A program made the position numbers and the translations under genes. From assembly GCF_008725655.1 (NCBI RefSeq), contig NZ_VYXP01000006.1, forward strand, positions 305,849-369,848: a stretch of 64,000 nucleotides of DNA. Direction: 5' to 3'. The notes beneath the pieces are model-generated. The model had not been told where the DNA came from. It was given only the letters and a program-made list of their open reading frames with translations, and made no database searches. This DNA is from Marinihelvus fidelis. Its GTDB lineage: Bacteria; Pseudomonadota; Gammaproteobacteria; Xanthomonadales; SZUA-36. This document shows, piece by piece, positions 9,921 through 18,991 of the stretch; position 1 is the first letter of the stretch, and each line of letters begins with the position of its first letter.

Positions 9921-10897
9921 GGCGCCATGCCTTCACGCAGCGCTTCGCTGAGCTGGTAGACGGCCATCGCGTACATCTTGCTGCGGTTGTAGCGGGTGAT
10001 GACGTAGAAATTGTGGAACACCATCCAGTATTCATCCCGGTCCTGCTGCTCCAGGCTGACCAGCGCCGCCTCGCGCTCCGGGTCCAGGTCGGTGGCGCTG
10101 CGGTAGCCCTTCTCGTGCAGGTCCAGCACCGTCAGCTCCGGCTTGTAGCCGGCCTTGAGCAGGCTGAAGTCGGCGCCCTCGCCGGCTTTCGCTCGGCGCG
10201 CCACGGGGCCGCCGGCCTCCCAGCCGTGCTCGGCCAGGTAGTTGGCGACACTGGCGATGGCATCCGGGCGCGAGCGCCACAGGTCACGGCGACCATCGTC
10301 GTCAAAATCAACGGCGTAGGCGCGGTAGCTGGAGGGCATGAACTGCCCCATGCCCATGGCGCCGGCGTAGGAACCGGTGACCTCTTCCAGCGGCAGCTCT
10401 TCCTCGCTGCCCAGCAGCAGGTAGTTCATCAGCTCGGAGGAAAAGAATTCGGAGCGGTCACGGGTGCGGTCGCTGGGGTAATGAAATGACAGCGTCGCCA
10501 GCGAGTCCAGTACGCGGTAATTACCGGTGATGCGCCCATAGAACGTTTCCACACCGATAATCGAAACGATGAACTGCGGGTCCACGCCGAACTGCTCCGA
10601 CACCTGGTTGATCAGCGCCTCGTTCTCGCGCCAGAACGCCACGCCCTCGGCGATGCGCTGGTCGGTGATGAAAATCGGCCGGTAGTCGTACCACGGCTTG
10701 CCTTCCGCCGGCCGGGCGATGGCGTCGGCGATCGATTGCTTGAACTCGGCGCCACCCAGCAGGGCGCGCACGGAGGCCGCATCCAGCCCATGCTCGGCGA
10801 CGGCCTTTTCGATAAAGGCGTCTTCGCCCGGATGGGTCTCCGCGACCGCCATGGGGGCCAGGGAAACCAGCAGGAATAGCAAGGGTGTTCGTGTCAT
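9917..10897 (-). CDS. mltB: Membrane-bound lytic murein transglycosylase B
   Basis: GH103 periplasmic lytic transglycosylase that cleaves MurNAc-GlcNAc bonds to form 1,6-anhydroMurNAc ends. The 326-residue protein starts at 10897, overlapping the rodA stop by 4 bp; longer upstream reading would enter rodA out of frame. A signal peptide (about 1-19, ending MAVAE) is present without an obvious lipobox, so it may be soluble in the periplasm. The catalytic glutamate is in VETFYGRITG at about residue 117. SYAGAMGMGQFMPSSYRAYAVDFDDDG is the family's substrate-binding signature, with a following EF-hand-like acidic loop. Confidence 0.95.
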   Translation of the reverse strand: MTRTPLLFLLVSLAPMAVAETHPGEDAFIEKAVAEHGLDAASVRALLGGAEFKQSIADAIARPAEGKPWYDYRPIFITDQRIAEGVAFWRENEALINQVSEQFGVDPQFIVSIIGVETFYGRITGNYRVLDSLATLSFHYPSDRTRDRSEFFSSELMNYLLLGSEEELPLEEVTGSYAGAMGMGQFMPSSYRAYAVDFDDDGRRDLWRSRPDAIASVANYLAEHGWEAGGPVARRAKAGEGADFSLLKAGYKPELTVLDLHEKGYRSATDLDPEREAALVSLEQQDRDEYWMVFHNFYVITRYNRSKMYAMAVYQLSEALREGMAP

Positions 10898-11985
10898 CGG
10901 GTAAATTTCCTGTGCCCGTAAACGGACATCATGATGCCAAAGCCGGCCAGCAAGGTCACCGCCGACGTGCCACCGTAACTGATCAGCGGCAACGGCACAC
11001 CCACGACGGGCAGAACGCCGGAAACCATGCCCCCATTGACCAGCACATAGACAAAAAGTGTCATGGCCAGGCTGCCGGCGACCAGCCGCGACCACGTGTC
11101 ACGGCCCACGCTGGCGATATACAGGCCACGCCCGGCAATGTACAGGTACAGCGCCATCAGCGCGATGACACCGACCAGGCCAAACTCCTCGGCCAGTACC
11201 GCGAGGATGAAATCCGTGTGTCGCTCAGGGATGAACTCCAGTCGCGACTGCGTACCGTTCAGCCAGCCCTTGCCCGCCAGGCCGCCGGAACCCACGGCGA
11301 TTTTCGACTGGATGATATTCCAGCCCTGCCCCAAAGGGTCGGACTCCGGGTTGAGGAAGGTCCTGACCCGGTTGCGCTGGTACTCGTGCATGACCAGCCA
11401 CAGCGCCGGCAATGCGGCCAGGGCGGTGGCGCCCAGGCCAAGGATCACGCGCCATCGCAGGCCGGCCAGGAACAGCGTGAAACAACCGCTAACGCCCACC
11501 AGCAACGCGGTACCCAGGTCTGGCTGACGCGCGATCAGCAGCGCGGGAACGACCAGGATCGCGCCGGCGATCGCGCCATCCTTAAACCCGGGCGGCAGCA
11601 CCCGGGGGTGCAGGTACCAGGCCACCATCATTGGCACGGCCAGCTTCATGATTTCCGAGGGCTGGAACCGGACCACGCCAAAGTCCAGCCATCGCTGAGC
11701 GCCCTGGCCCACACCCAGCCAGGCAGTCGCGGCCACCATGACCAACCCAAGCGCGTACAGCCACGGCGTCCATCGCCGCAGTACATGCGGCGGCACCTGG
11801 CTGATTGCCAACAGGATGGCGATACCGACACCCAGCCGCAGCGCCTGCCGGTACACCAGCCCCAGGTCTTCACCGGATGCGCTGTAGAGCACGAACAGGC
11901 CACCGCCCATGACCGTCAGCAGGGCCAGCAGCAAGGGCAGGTCCAGCCGCGGCAGGCCGAACAGGCCGGGTAAAGACCACCTCAT
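10894..11985 (-). CDS. rodA: Rod shape-determining SEDS glycosyltransferase RodA
   Basis: Multipass inner-membrane SEDS peptidoglycan polymerase that works with PBP2 in the elongasome. The 363-residue protein has about ten predicted membrane segments. Signature motifs include RNRVRTFLNPESDPLGQGWNIIQ, the loop ERHTDFILAVLAEEFG with the putative catalytic aspartate, and PVVGVPLPLISYGGTSAVTLLAGFG near the C-terminus. The ATG at 11985 overlaps the mrdA stop by 4 bp, and the stop overlaps mltB by 4 bp, indicating tight coupling to its transpeptidase partner. Confidence 0.97.
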   Translation of the reverse strand: MRWSLPGLFGLPRLDLPLLLALLTVMGGGLFVLYSASGEDLGLVYRQALRLGVGIAILLAISQVPPHVLRRWTPWLYALGLVMVAATAWLGVGQGAQRWLDFGVVRFQPSEIMKLAVPMMVAWYLHPRVLPPGFKDGAIAGAILVVPALLIARQPDLGTALLVGVSGCFTLFLAGLRWRVILGLGATALAALPALWLVMHEYQRNRVRTFLNPESDPLGQGWNIIQSKIAVGSGGLAGKGWLNGTQSRLEFIPERHTDFILAVLAEEFGLVGVIALMALYLYIAGRGLYIASVGRDTWSRLVAGSLAMTLFVYVLVNGGMVSGVLPVVGVPLPLISYGGTSAVTLLAGFGIMMSVYGHRKFTR

Positions 11986-13844
11986 GGCAGTGCTTCCTGT
12001 GACAGCCAGGCGTCGATGACCGTGCGCGCCATGGGTGCCGCCACCAGCGAACCGGCGCCACCATGCTCGGCGACCACGGCCACGGCGATGCGCGGCGAAT
12101 CGTAGGGTGCAAAGGCGACGAACAGCGCGTGGTGCCGCAACGCGGCGGCCACGGTCTCATTGTCATACTCCTGGCCGCGCGCCAGAGTGAAGACCTGCGC
12201 GGTGCCGGTCTTGCCGGCGATTTCCCAGGGTGCGTCGACACCGATCTCCCGCGCCGTGCCACGCGTACCGTTCACCACCCGGCGCATGCCTTCCCGGACC
12301 CACTCCCAGTTGCCCTCGTTGACCACTGGAATCTCGTAGGCCAGCGGCGCACGGATCTCTTCCACCTCATCATCGTCGGCATGCTTGGCCGCAAACACCA
12401 CCCGGGGTTCCCAGCGCTGGCCACCATTGACCAGCGCCGCCACGGCATTCGACAGTTGCAACGGCGAGGTCACATTGAAGCCCTGGCCGATGCCGGCAAT
12501 GACCGTCTCACCGGGGTACCAGGGTTCGTTGTAACGGCCGCGCTTCCAGTCCCTTGACGGCAGCACGCCGCTGGTCTCGCCCGGCAGGTCGATCCCGGTC
12601 GCCTGGCCGAAACCGAACTGCGCCAGGTAGTCGTGCATGGCATCGATACCCATGGTCACGGCCATGTCGTAGAAATAGGTATTCACCGACTCTTCCAGCG
12701 CACCGCGGATATCCACCCAGCCATGACCGCCGCGTTTCCAGTCACGGTACGGACGGTCGTAGTTGGGCAGGCGATAGGCGCCGCTGGAAAAAACGCGGTG
12801 CTCGCGCCCATAGACACCCAGCTCCAGCCCGGCCAGGCCAACGAATGGCTTCAGCGTTGAGCCGGGCTCATACCCACCCGACAGCGCGCGGTTGAACAAG
12901 GGTTTACCGGGCTGCGCGAGAATCGCCTCGTAGCTGGCCTGGCGAATGCCGTCGACGAACAGGTTGGGATCGAACGCCGGCTTGCTGACCATCGCGATCA
13001 CCGCGCCGTCGCGCGGGTCGATGGCCACCACGGCACCCGGCTGGTCACCCAGCGCCTCCCATGCGGCGCGCTGGACCTCGATATCGATGGACAGCACCAG
13101 GTCGCTGCCCGGCACCGGCGCCTCGCGCTCGAGCACGTCCAGCACGCGGCCAACGGCGTTGGTTTCGACCTTTTCCATGCCTGAGTGACCATGCAGCACG
13201 CCTTCCCACGAGCGCTCGACACCAAGCTTGCCGATGTGGGTGGTGCCGCGATACTCATCCACATCGACATTGGCCAGGTCGCGCTCATCGACACGACCGA
13301 CGTAGCCCAGCACGTGGGTCAGCAGCTCCCCGTAGGGATAGTGCCGGGACAGGTAGGGCACGGCCTCGACGCCCTCGAACCGGTGCCGATTGACCGCGAA
13401 GCGGGCCATTTCCGCCTCGTCGAGCGCAAACCGCAGCGGCACGCTCTCGAACTCGCGGTAACGGCCGCGGGCACGATGAAAGCGGGCACGGTCTTCCTCG
13501 TCGATTTCCACCAGCTCGGCCAATGCGTCCAGCGTGGCTTCCAGGTCGCCCACCTTTTCCGGGATCAACTGCAGGCGGAACGCCGGGCGGTTCTCGGCCA
13601 CGGGGCGGCCGCGGCGGTCGTAGATCAGTCCACGGGTGGGCGCCACCGTCCGCACCTGTACGCGGTTGGACTCGGAGCGCGTGGTGAAATCCTGGTGATG
13701 AATGACCTGCAGCCACAGGTAGCGCGACAGCAACGCCGTGGTGAGCACCAGGATGCCGATAAAACCGACGATGGCGCGGCCACGGAACACCGAGGCCTCG
13801 GCGGCATCATCCTTCAGCGGCCGGTTGAGTGGCGTGGCGTTCAC
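11982..13844 (-). CDS. mrdA: Penicillin-binding protein 2 (elongasome transpeptidase)
   Basis: Class B PBP, the DD-transpeptidase partner of RodA in lateral wall growth. From a GTG at 13844 it has 620 residues. A single N-terminal membrane anchor lies at about 22-46, a PBP dimer domain follows, and the transpeptidase domain carries STLK (about 329-332), SVN (386-388) and KTG (545-547). I chose the GTG because it overlaps the mreD TGA by 3 bases as GTGA, matching the 4-bp overlap pattern of the operon. The ATG at 13901 would overlap mreD by 61 bp and add 19 residues with no homology. Confidence 0.95.
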   Translation of the reverse strand: MNATPLNRPLKDDAAEASVFRGRAIVGFIGILVLTTALLSRYLWLQVIHHQDFTTRSESNRVQVRTVAPTRGLIYDRRGRPVAENRPAFRLQLIPEKVGDLEATLDALAELVEIDEEDRARFHRARGRYREFESVPLRFALDEAEMARFAVNRHRFEGVEAVPYLSRHYPYGELLTHVLGYVGRVDERDLANVDVDEYRGTTHIGKLGVERSWEGVLHGHSGMEKVETNAVGRVLDVLEREAPVPGSDLVLSIDIEVQRAAWEALGDQPGAVVAIDPRDGAVIAMVSKPAFDPNLFVDGIRQASYEAILAQPGKPLFNRALSGGYEPGSTLKPFVGLAGLELGVYGREHRVFSSGAYRLPNYDRPYRDWKRGGHGWVDIRGALEESVNTYFYDMAVTMGIDAMHDYLAQFGFGQATGIDLPGETSGVLPSRDWKRGRYNEPWYPGETVIAGIGQGFNVTSPLQLSNAVAALVNGGQRWEPRVVFAAKHADDDEVEEIRAPLAYEIPVVNEGNWEWVREGMRRVVNGTRGTAREIGVDAPWEIAGKTGTAQVFTLARGQEYDNETVAAALRHHALFVAFAPYDSPRIAVAVVAEHGGAGSLVAAPMARTVIDAWLSQEALP

Positions 13845-14335
13845 GGGTGCCGGGACTGGCGACGCCGCAGTCTCATGAAATCCATCACCAGGAACAACCA
13901 CGGCCAGATGGCCATGCCCACCAACGGCGCGAGCCAGTAGTGCCAGGTCGGCACGGGCTCACCCAGCAGCGCGGTGATCCACAGCAGGATGATGCGGTCA
14001 TTGACCAGCAGCGCCAGCACCGCCAGCGCCTGCTGCCAGGGCGGAAAGAAGCGCATCCGCGCGCGGAAATGGCGGACCAGGTAAACAATGACAACCAGGC
14101 TGAGCGCGTGCATGCCCATCAGGCTGGCGCTTAGCAAGTCCAGCAGCAGGCCGATGGCGAAGGCCGCGCCCAGGCTTACGGGCCGTGGTACCTCCAGGCT
14201 CCAGTAGATCAACACCAGCGCCACCCAGTAGGGGCGCAACGGTTCCACCGCCGGCGCCAACGGCAGCAGCGTCAGCACCATGGCGATCGCCAGGGCCAGG
14301 GCCAGCAGGCGGGCGCTGTCCTGTCCGCGGATCAC
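13841..14335 (-). CDS. mreD: Rod shape-determining protein MreD
   Basis: Small inner-membrane protein of the elongasome that partners MreC. It has 164 residues with about five membrane segments, including ALALAIAMVLTLLPL, ALVLIYWSLEV, GAAFAIGLLLDLLSASLMGMHALSL and the C-terminal GMAIWPWLFLVMDFM. The DLLSASLMGMHALSL region is the typical MreD signature. Its ATG overlaps the mreC stop by 4 bp and its stop overlaps the mrdA GTG. Confidence 0.95.
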   Translation of the reverse strand: MIRGQDSARLLALALAIAMVLTLLPLAPAVEPLRPYWVALVLIYWSLEVPRPVSLGAAFAIGLLLDLLSASLMGMHALSLVVIVYLVRHFRARMRFFPPWQQALAVLALLVNDRIILLWITALLGEPVPTWHYWLAPLVGMAIWPWLFLVMDFMRLRRRQSRHP

Positions 14336-15192
14336 TGGACATCCTCAGTGGCTTCGGGCGCGATCACCAGCAGCACTTCGCGACCACGATCCAGCGCCGC
14401 GGTTGGGCGCGCCTCGACCATCGCGAATGCACCATCGGTGTCGCGGTCGATCGCGGAAATCACGGCGACCGGGAATCCGGCGGGAAAGCGGTCGCCCAGG
14501 CCGGAGGTCACCAGCATGTCGTCGGGCCGGACATCGGCCTGTATGGGCAGGTTGGGCAGGCGCAGCCGCGCCGGGTCGCCCGTGCCGTAGGCCACGGTGC
14601 GCTGGCCGGTGCGAAGGATCTGCACAGGGAGCGCGTGCTCGGGATCGGAGATCAGCCGCACCCGGGACTGGCCCCACTGGATGGATTCGACCTGCCCCAT
14701 CACGCCCAGGCCATCGATCACGGCCTGGCCGACAGAAACGCCATCGACCTGGCCCCGGTCGATCACCACCTGGTGGGCATAGGGATCCAGGCTCACGGAT
14801 ATCAGTTCGGCGAAACGAAAATCGAGTTGCCGCCCCTCGGTGGCCCGCAGCAGGTCGCGCAGGCGCTGGTTTTCCTCGACCAGGGCAGCCATCTGCAGCA
14901 TCTGAGCCGACTGGCCGAGCACCTGGCTTTCCAGTCGCTCGTTTTCCGCGGCCAGTCGCGACCATGAACGGGAGTAGCCGGCAACACCGCGCAGCGCGCG
15001 CGCCGGCAGCTCAGCAAGCAGGTAGACGGGCTCGACCGCGTAGTCCAGCGCCGCCCTGATCCGGGGGATAAAGCGGCCACTCTGGTCCATCGCCATCAAC
15101 AACACGGACAGCAACAGGTAGAGCATCAGGCGGGGAGTGCTGAGCCGCCCCTGGCCGGTACCGCGGTTGACGTCGGGGTTATCGATTCGCAC
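14332..15192 (-). CDS. mreC: Rod shape-determining protein MreC
   Basis: Bitopic periplasmic scaffold that activates PBP2-RodA. It has 286 residues with one N-terminal membrane segment (about 20-40). A coiled coil follows at about 70-105 (RLAAENERLESQVLGQSAQMLQ), then two beta-barrel subdomains with the conserved VISVSLDPYAHQVVIDRG and DMLVTSGLGDRFPAGFPVAVI stretches. It lies 19 bp downstream of mreB on the same strand. Confidence 0.96.
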   Translation of the reverse strand: MRIDNPDVNRGTGQGRLSTPRLMLYLLLSVLLMAMDQSGRFIPRIRAALDYAVEPVYLLAELPARALRGVAGYSRSWSRLAAENERLESQVLGQSAQMLQMAALVEENQRLRDLLRATEGRQLDFRFAELISVSLDPYAHQVVIDRGQVDGVSVGQAVIDGLGVMGQVESIQWGQSRVRLISDPEHALPVQILRTGQRTVAYGTGDPARLRLPNLPIQADVRPDDMLVTSGLGDRFPAGFPVAVISAIDRDTDGAFAMVEARPTAALDRGREVLLVIAPEATEDVQ

Positions 15193-15211
15193 CGGGGCGG
15201 TTCAGGCGGGA

Positions 15212-16309
<1,098 letters not shown>

Positions 16310-16440
16310 TCAGCACGGCCCTTTTCCGGCAAGCTGGCGCCCTGCCGCAAACCCTTTGTTCATGCGGTTTTTAGACGCGCCGAACGGCACTGTCGTATTC
16401 CGCTACAATTCGCCACTCGGCCCATTTTTAGAGAGAATTC

Positions 16441-17379
16441 ATGTCAGCGCTGATCTGCGGCTCGCTCGCCTACGACACCATCATGGTCTTCCCGGAAAAA
16501 TTCCGCGACCACATCCTCCCCGAACAGATGCACATCCTTAACGTCAGCTTCCTGGTTCCACAGCTGCGGCGGGAGTTCGGCGGCGTGGCGGGCAACATCG
16601 CCTACAACCTGAAACTGTTGGGCGGCAAACCCTACCCCATGGGTACGGTGGGCGATGATTTCGGGCCGTACATGGGCCGGCTCGACAAGCTGGGCATCTC
16701 GACGCGCTACATCCGCCACATGGAAGGTGAGTTCACACCGCAGGCGTTTATCACCACCGACCTGGAAGACAACCAGATCACCGCCTTCCACCCCGGCGCC
16801 ATGGCCCACAGCCACCTGAACAAGGTCGCCGACAGCGATGGCATCCGCATTGGCATCGTCGGGCCGGACAGCAAGCAGGCCATGCTGCAGCACAGTCGCG
16901 ATTTCCCGGCCGCCGGCATTCCGCACATCTTCGACCCGGGCCAGGCCATGCCGCAGTTCAATGGCGTAGAACTGCGCGAGTTTGTCGCCAATGCCGACTG
17001 GATCATCACCAATGATTACGAGTTCAAGCTGCTGTCGAACCGCACCGGCCTGTCTGAAAGCGAGATCGCCGGCCAGGTGAAGGCCCTGGTGGTCACCCGC
17101 GGCGGCGAGGGTTCAGTGCTGCATGAAGGCGGCAACACCCTGGTCATCGAGCCCGCACCGGCCAGCGAGATCAAGGACCCGACGGGCTGCGGCGACGCCT
17201 ACCGCGCCGGCTTCATCCACGGCATCCTCGAAGGCAAGGACCTGGCCACCGCCTGCCGCCTGGGCTCGGTCATGGGCGCGATCAAGATCGAACACCTGGC
17301 GCCGCAGCACCACGAGCCGACGAAAGATGAAATCGCCGAACGCTTCCAGGCCGCCTACGGCTACCGATTCGACGCCTGA
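16441..17379 (+). CDS. PfkB-family carbohydrate/nucleoside kinase
   Basis: Cytoplasmic sugar or nucleoside kinase of the ribokinase (PfkB) superfamily, 312 residues. The N-terminal substrate lid region contains GGVAGNIAYNLKLLGG. The C-terminal DPTGCGDAYRAGF is the PfkB signature with the anion hole and catalytic aspartate. It resembles proteins annotated as adenosine kinase-like, but the substrate cannot be read from the sequence. It is divergent from mreB; a candidate -10 (TACAAT, 16404-16409) and a purine-rich AGAGAA ribosome binding site precede the ATG. No pathway partner is adjacent. Confidence 0.88.
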   Translation: MSALICGSLAYDTIMVFPEKFRDHILPEQMHILNVSFLVPQLRREFGGVAGNIAYNLKLLGGKPYPMGTVGDDFGPYMGRLDKLGISTRYIRHMEGEFTPQAFITTDLEDNQITAFHPGAMAHSHLNKVADSDGIRIGIVGPDSKQAMLQHSRDFPAAGIPHIFDPGQAMPQFNGVELREFVANADWIITNDYEFKLLSNRTGLSESEIAGQVKALVVTRGGEGSVLHEGGNTLVIEPAPASEIKDPTGCGDAYRAGFIHGILEGKDLATACRLGSVMGAIKIEHLAPQHHEPTKDEIAERFQAAYGYRFDA

Positions 17380-17385
17380 AGCTTT

Positions 17386-17476
17386 GGGGTCAGAGTAAGG
17401 GGTCAGAGTCGTGACTCTGACCCCTTACTCTGACCCCTTACTCTGACCCCTTACTCTGACCCCTTACTCTGACCCC
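17386..17476. repeat. Cluster of 13-bp GGGGTCAGAGTAA repeats with central inverted copy
   Basis: The block begins with one forward copy of GGGGTCAGAGTAA at 17386. A 26-bp palindromic core follows at 17399-17424 (GGGGTCAGAGTC followed by its reverse complement). Then come four reverse copies of the unit (TTACTCTGACCCC) at 17425, 17438, 17451 and 17464. The arrangement can fold into a long hairpin and could end transcription from both flanking convergent genes. GGGGTCAGAGT-type sequences resemble REP-like repeats associated with RAYT transposases, but no transposase gene is present here. The last codons and stop of the neighbouring toxin gene lie inside it. Confidence 0.9.
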
Positions 17477-18164
17477 ACATTTTCAGCTGTCGCAGGTGCT
17501 TCCACACAACGGCCTGCGGCAGATTGATCGCCATTGATTCCATACAGCGCTCAAGCCAGCCGTCACGGTTCTCCAACCGGTCGATCGCCTTCCCAAGATC
17601 AACCTGGACGCTTTCTCCGTAGGCATCCGAGGACTTAGCCACTGCCTTTTCAAGCAGTGCCTTTCCCGGGTTCATCATCGCCAGGTCGATCACGTCCCTG
17701 TTAAACGCGCCATCATCCAGCCAGCGATCCGAGTTCGCCAACAGTTTGCTGCTGGCCATGTCCAGGGGCGATAGCGTGGCGACCCCACAAATGAAATCTT
17801 CGGATCCCTGTGTTTCGAGCGCAATCCGCCCTTCCAGGACAATCTCGAACTTGATCGGCCTGCCAACAACTTCCAGCATGGTGCGGATACCGTACTGGTC
17901 GGCACGCGTGTCCCCGATATGCCCGAACGGATGCGTCTTGCTAACAAACAGGTTGGCCAGTCCAGGACTGGCCAGTTGACGCAGTTGCCGGTATCCCTGT
18001 TTCGATGACACGAGAAAATCGATATCCACGGACTCGCGAAACTCGCCATAACGCATGGCGATGGCGGTACCTCCGCCGAAGTAGCAACGACACCGGGCCA
18101 GAAGGTCACCGTCGAGAGCACTGAGCACCTGCGCGATTGCCTGGTGATGCTTTCGCGCAAACAT
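17451..18164 (-). CDS. AbiEii/AbiGii-type nucleotidyltransferase toxin
   Basis: Putative toxin of a type IV-like toxin-antitoxin or abortive infection pair, acting in the cytoplasm as a nucleotidyltransferase. In 237 residues it shows the nucleotidyltransferase motif GGGTAIAMRY followed by ESVDIDFLVS, with the DxD metal ligands, and a later KFEIV strand. The last eight residues (GQSKGSE preceded by W) and the stop codon are encoded by the 13-bp repeat cluster, so the original C-terminus was probably replaced. It starts 3 bp after the antitoxin stop. Activity against the host or phage is inferred from family membership only. Confidence 0.82.
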   Translation of the reverse strand: MFARKHHQAIAQVLSALDGDLLARCRCYFGGGTAIAMRYGEFRESVDIDFLVSSKQGYRQLRQLASPGLANLFVSKTHPFGHIGDTRADQYGIRTMLEVVGRPIKFEIVLEGRIALETQGSEDFICGVATLSPLDMASSKLLANSDRWLDDGAFNRDVIDLAMMNPGKALLEKAVAKSSDAYGESVQVDLGKAIDRLENRDGWLERCMESMAINLPQAVVWKHLRQLKMWGQSKGSE

Positions 18165-18167
18165 GAC

Positions 18168-18650
18168 TCAATTCCCGGAGTGAGCCTGGCCGAACAGTTC
18201 GCGCAGACCATCAATCAGCTGAACTTCCTCCGCCGAAAGCTCACCCAGCTCCAGATGACGCTGGTTGCGCTCAAAGATGTCGAGCACTTCACGCGCAGTC
18301 AACTCGGCGGCACCATCGCGGACATGCCAGGCAAGCCGCCTGAGTGCGGGATAGTCTGCCAGGTTGATTCGGACAGGCACGACGGCGCCGCTTGCTTCCC
18401 GCGACTGCGATGTGTTGTCCGATAGGCCAAGATTCAACCCCAGCACTTTCGCGGCGCTGGCCCAGGCGCCCATAGTGACCGATGGCTCACCCTTTTCAAT
18501 ACGGTACCAGGTGATACGCGACATACCCGCCGCCTCAGCCGCCACCGTCGCGCTCAGATTCAGCGCTTTGCGCCGCACCCTGATGCGTTCGCCAAGTGCA
18601 TGCAGCGCCTTTGCATTAGTCGCAGAGATTTTTGGACTCTTTGCAGGCAT
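18168..18650 (-). CDS. XRE-type HTH antitoxin/regulator paired with AbiEii toxin
   Basis: Probable antitoxin and autorepressor. From the ATG at 18650 it has 160 residues. A Lys-rich N-terminus precedes an XRE helix-turn-helix (about 19-75) with LSATVAAEAAGMSRITWYRIEKG as the recognition unit. A C-terminal domain of about 80 residues (LADYPALRRLAWHVRDGAAELTAREVL) may contact the toxin. An in-frame ATG at 18662 lies inside the likely -10/operator sequence, so the downstream ATG is preferred. With it the message would be nearly leaderless. Classical AbiEi antitoxins carry a winged helix, so this is a variant pairing. Confidence 0.8.
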   Translation of the reverse strand: MPAKSPKISATNAKALHALGERIRVRRKALNLSATVAAEAAGMSRITWYRIEKGEPSVTMGAWASAAKVLGLNLGLSDNTSQSREASGAVVPVRINLADYPALRRLAWHVRDGAAELTAREVLDIFERNQRHLELGELSAEEVQLIDGLRELFGQAHSGN

Positions 18651-18653
18651 AGT

Positions 18654-18699
18654 GTTTCTCATTATGTTCTTTTATCCGCATGTGTCAACAATGAGAAAC
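18654..18699 (-). promoter_or_regulatory. Promoter and palindromic operator of the toxin-antitoxin pair
   Basis: On the minus strand, TTGACA (18688-18683) and CATAAT (18666-18661) are separated by 16 bp, a near-consensus sigma-70 promoter. Two perfect 10-bp inverted copies, GTTTCTCATT (18654-18663) and AATGAGAAAC (18690-18699), flank the -35 and cover the -10. This is the classic layout for autorepression by an HTH antitoxin. The predicted start site lies within about 5 bp of the ATG at 18650. Confidence 0.75.
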
Positions 18700-18797
18700 A
18701 TTTTTAAGCCTTTTTGGTCTCTATGCCTGCCAAGGCAGGCGCGTGATATCGAACAACGTCGCAAGCCCACCAACTCAGCGAGTGAAAGCGGAAAAGG

Positions 18798-18827
18798 TTG
18801 ACTTTAAGAGGGCATTTGCGCAGAATT
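18798..18827 (+). promoter_or_regulatory. Candidate promoter of the tRNA gene
   Basis: TTGACT (18798-18803) and CAGAAT (18821-18826) are spaced by 17 bp and followed by a GC-rich discriminator (CCCGGCCCCG), the kind seen at stringently controlled stable RNA promoters. The tRNA begins about 36 bp downstream. This is assigned from the sequence match only. Confidence 0.5.
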
Positions 18828-18862
18828 CCCGGCCCCGTGCTTCCCGGCTCGGGAAACCCTAT

Positions 18863-18939
18863 GGTGATGTAGCTCAGCTGGTTAGAGCGCGGCACTCATA
18901 ATGCTGAGGTCGGTGGTTCAAGTCCACCCATCACCACCA
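18863..18939 (+). tRNA. tRNA with CAT anticodon (tRNA-Met elongator, or tRNA-Ile2)
   Basis: The 77-nt cloverleaf pairs acceptor GGTGATG with CATCACC, then discriminator A and an encoded CCA. The D arm is GCTCAGCTGGTTAGAGC. The anticodon loop CTCATAA sits on a CGGCA/TGCTG stem, and the T arm is GGTGG-TTCAAGT-CCACC. The anticodon is CAT. The sequence starts GGTGATG with a standard G1:C72 pair, so it is not the initiator. The TTCAAGT T loop also resembles tRNA-Ile2, whose C34 is converted to lysidine by TilS, so elongator Met and Ile2 cannot be separated with certainty here. Confidence 0.93.
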
Positions 18940-18946
18940 CATTCCG

Positions 18947-18986
18947 AAACGGGCCGTAACCCCAGGTTGCGGCCCGTTTTCTTTTG
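18947..18986 (+). terminator. Rho-independent terminator downstream of the tRNA
   Basis: A 10-bp perfect stem (AAACGGGCCG at 18947-18956 with CGGCCCGTTT at 18970-18979) is followed by a T-rich tract (TCTTTT). It ends the tRNA transcript. The minus-strand antiporter gene ends just beyond it at 18992, so it may also serve that gene. Confidence 0.85.
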
Positions 18987-18991
18987 GCGCC

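Noticed and set aside
13845..13901. Upstream ATG start for PBP2 at 13901
   Set aside because: It would overlap mreD by 61 bp and add a non-conserved segment, while a GTG at 13844 overlaps the mreD stop in the pattern of the operon.
17386..17476. Possible small CRISPR array
   Set aside because: The 13-bp units are directly adjacent without spacers and include an inverted copy, so the block is a tandem/REP-like repeat and not CRISPR.
18704..18895. 63-residue minus-strand open frame across the tRNA
   Set aside because: It covers the tRNA gene and its promoter and has no coding features.
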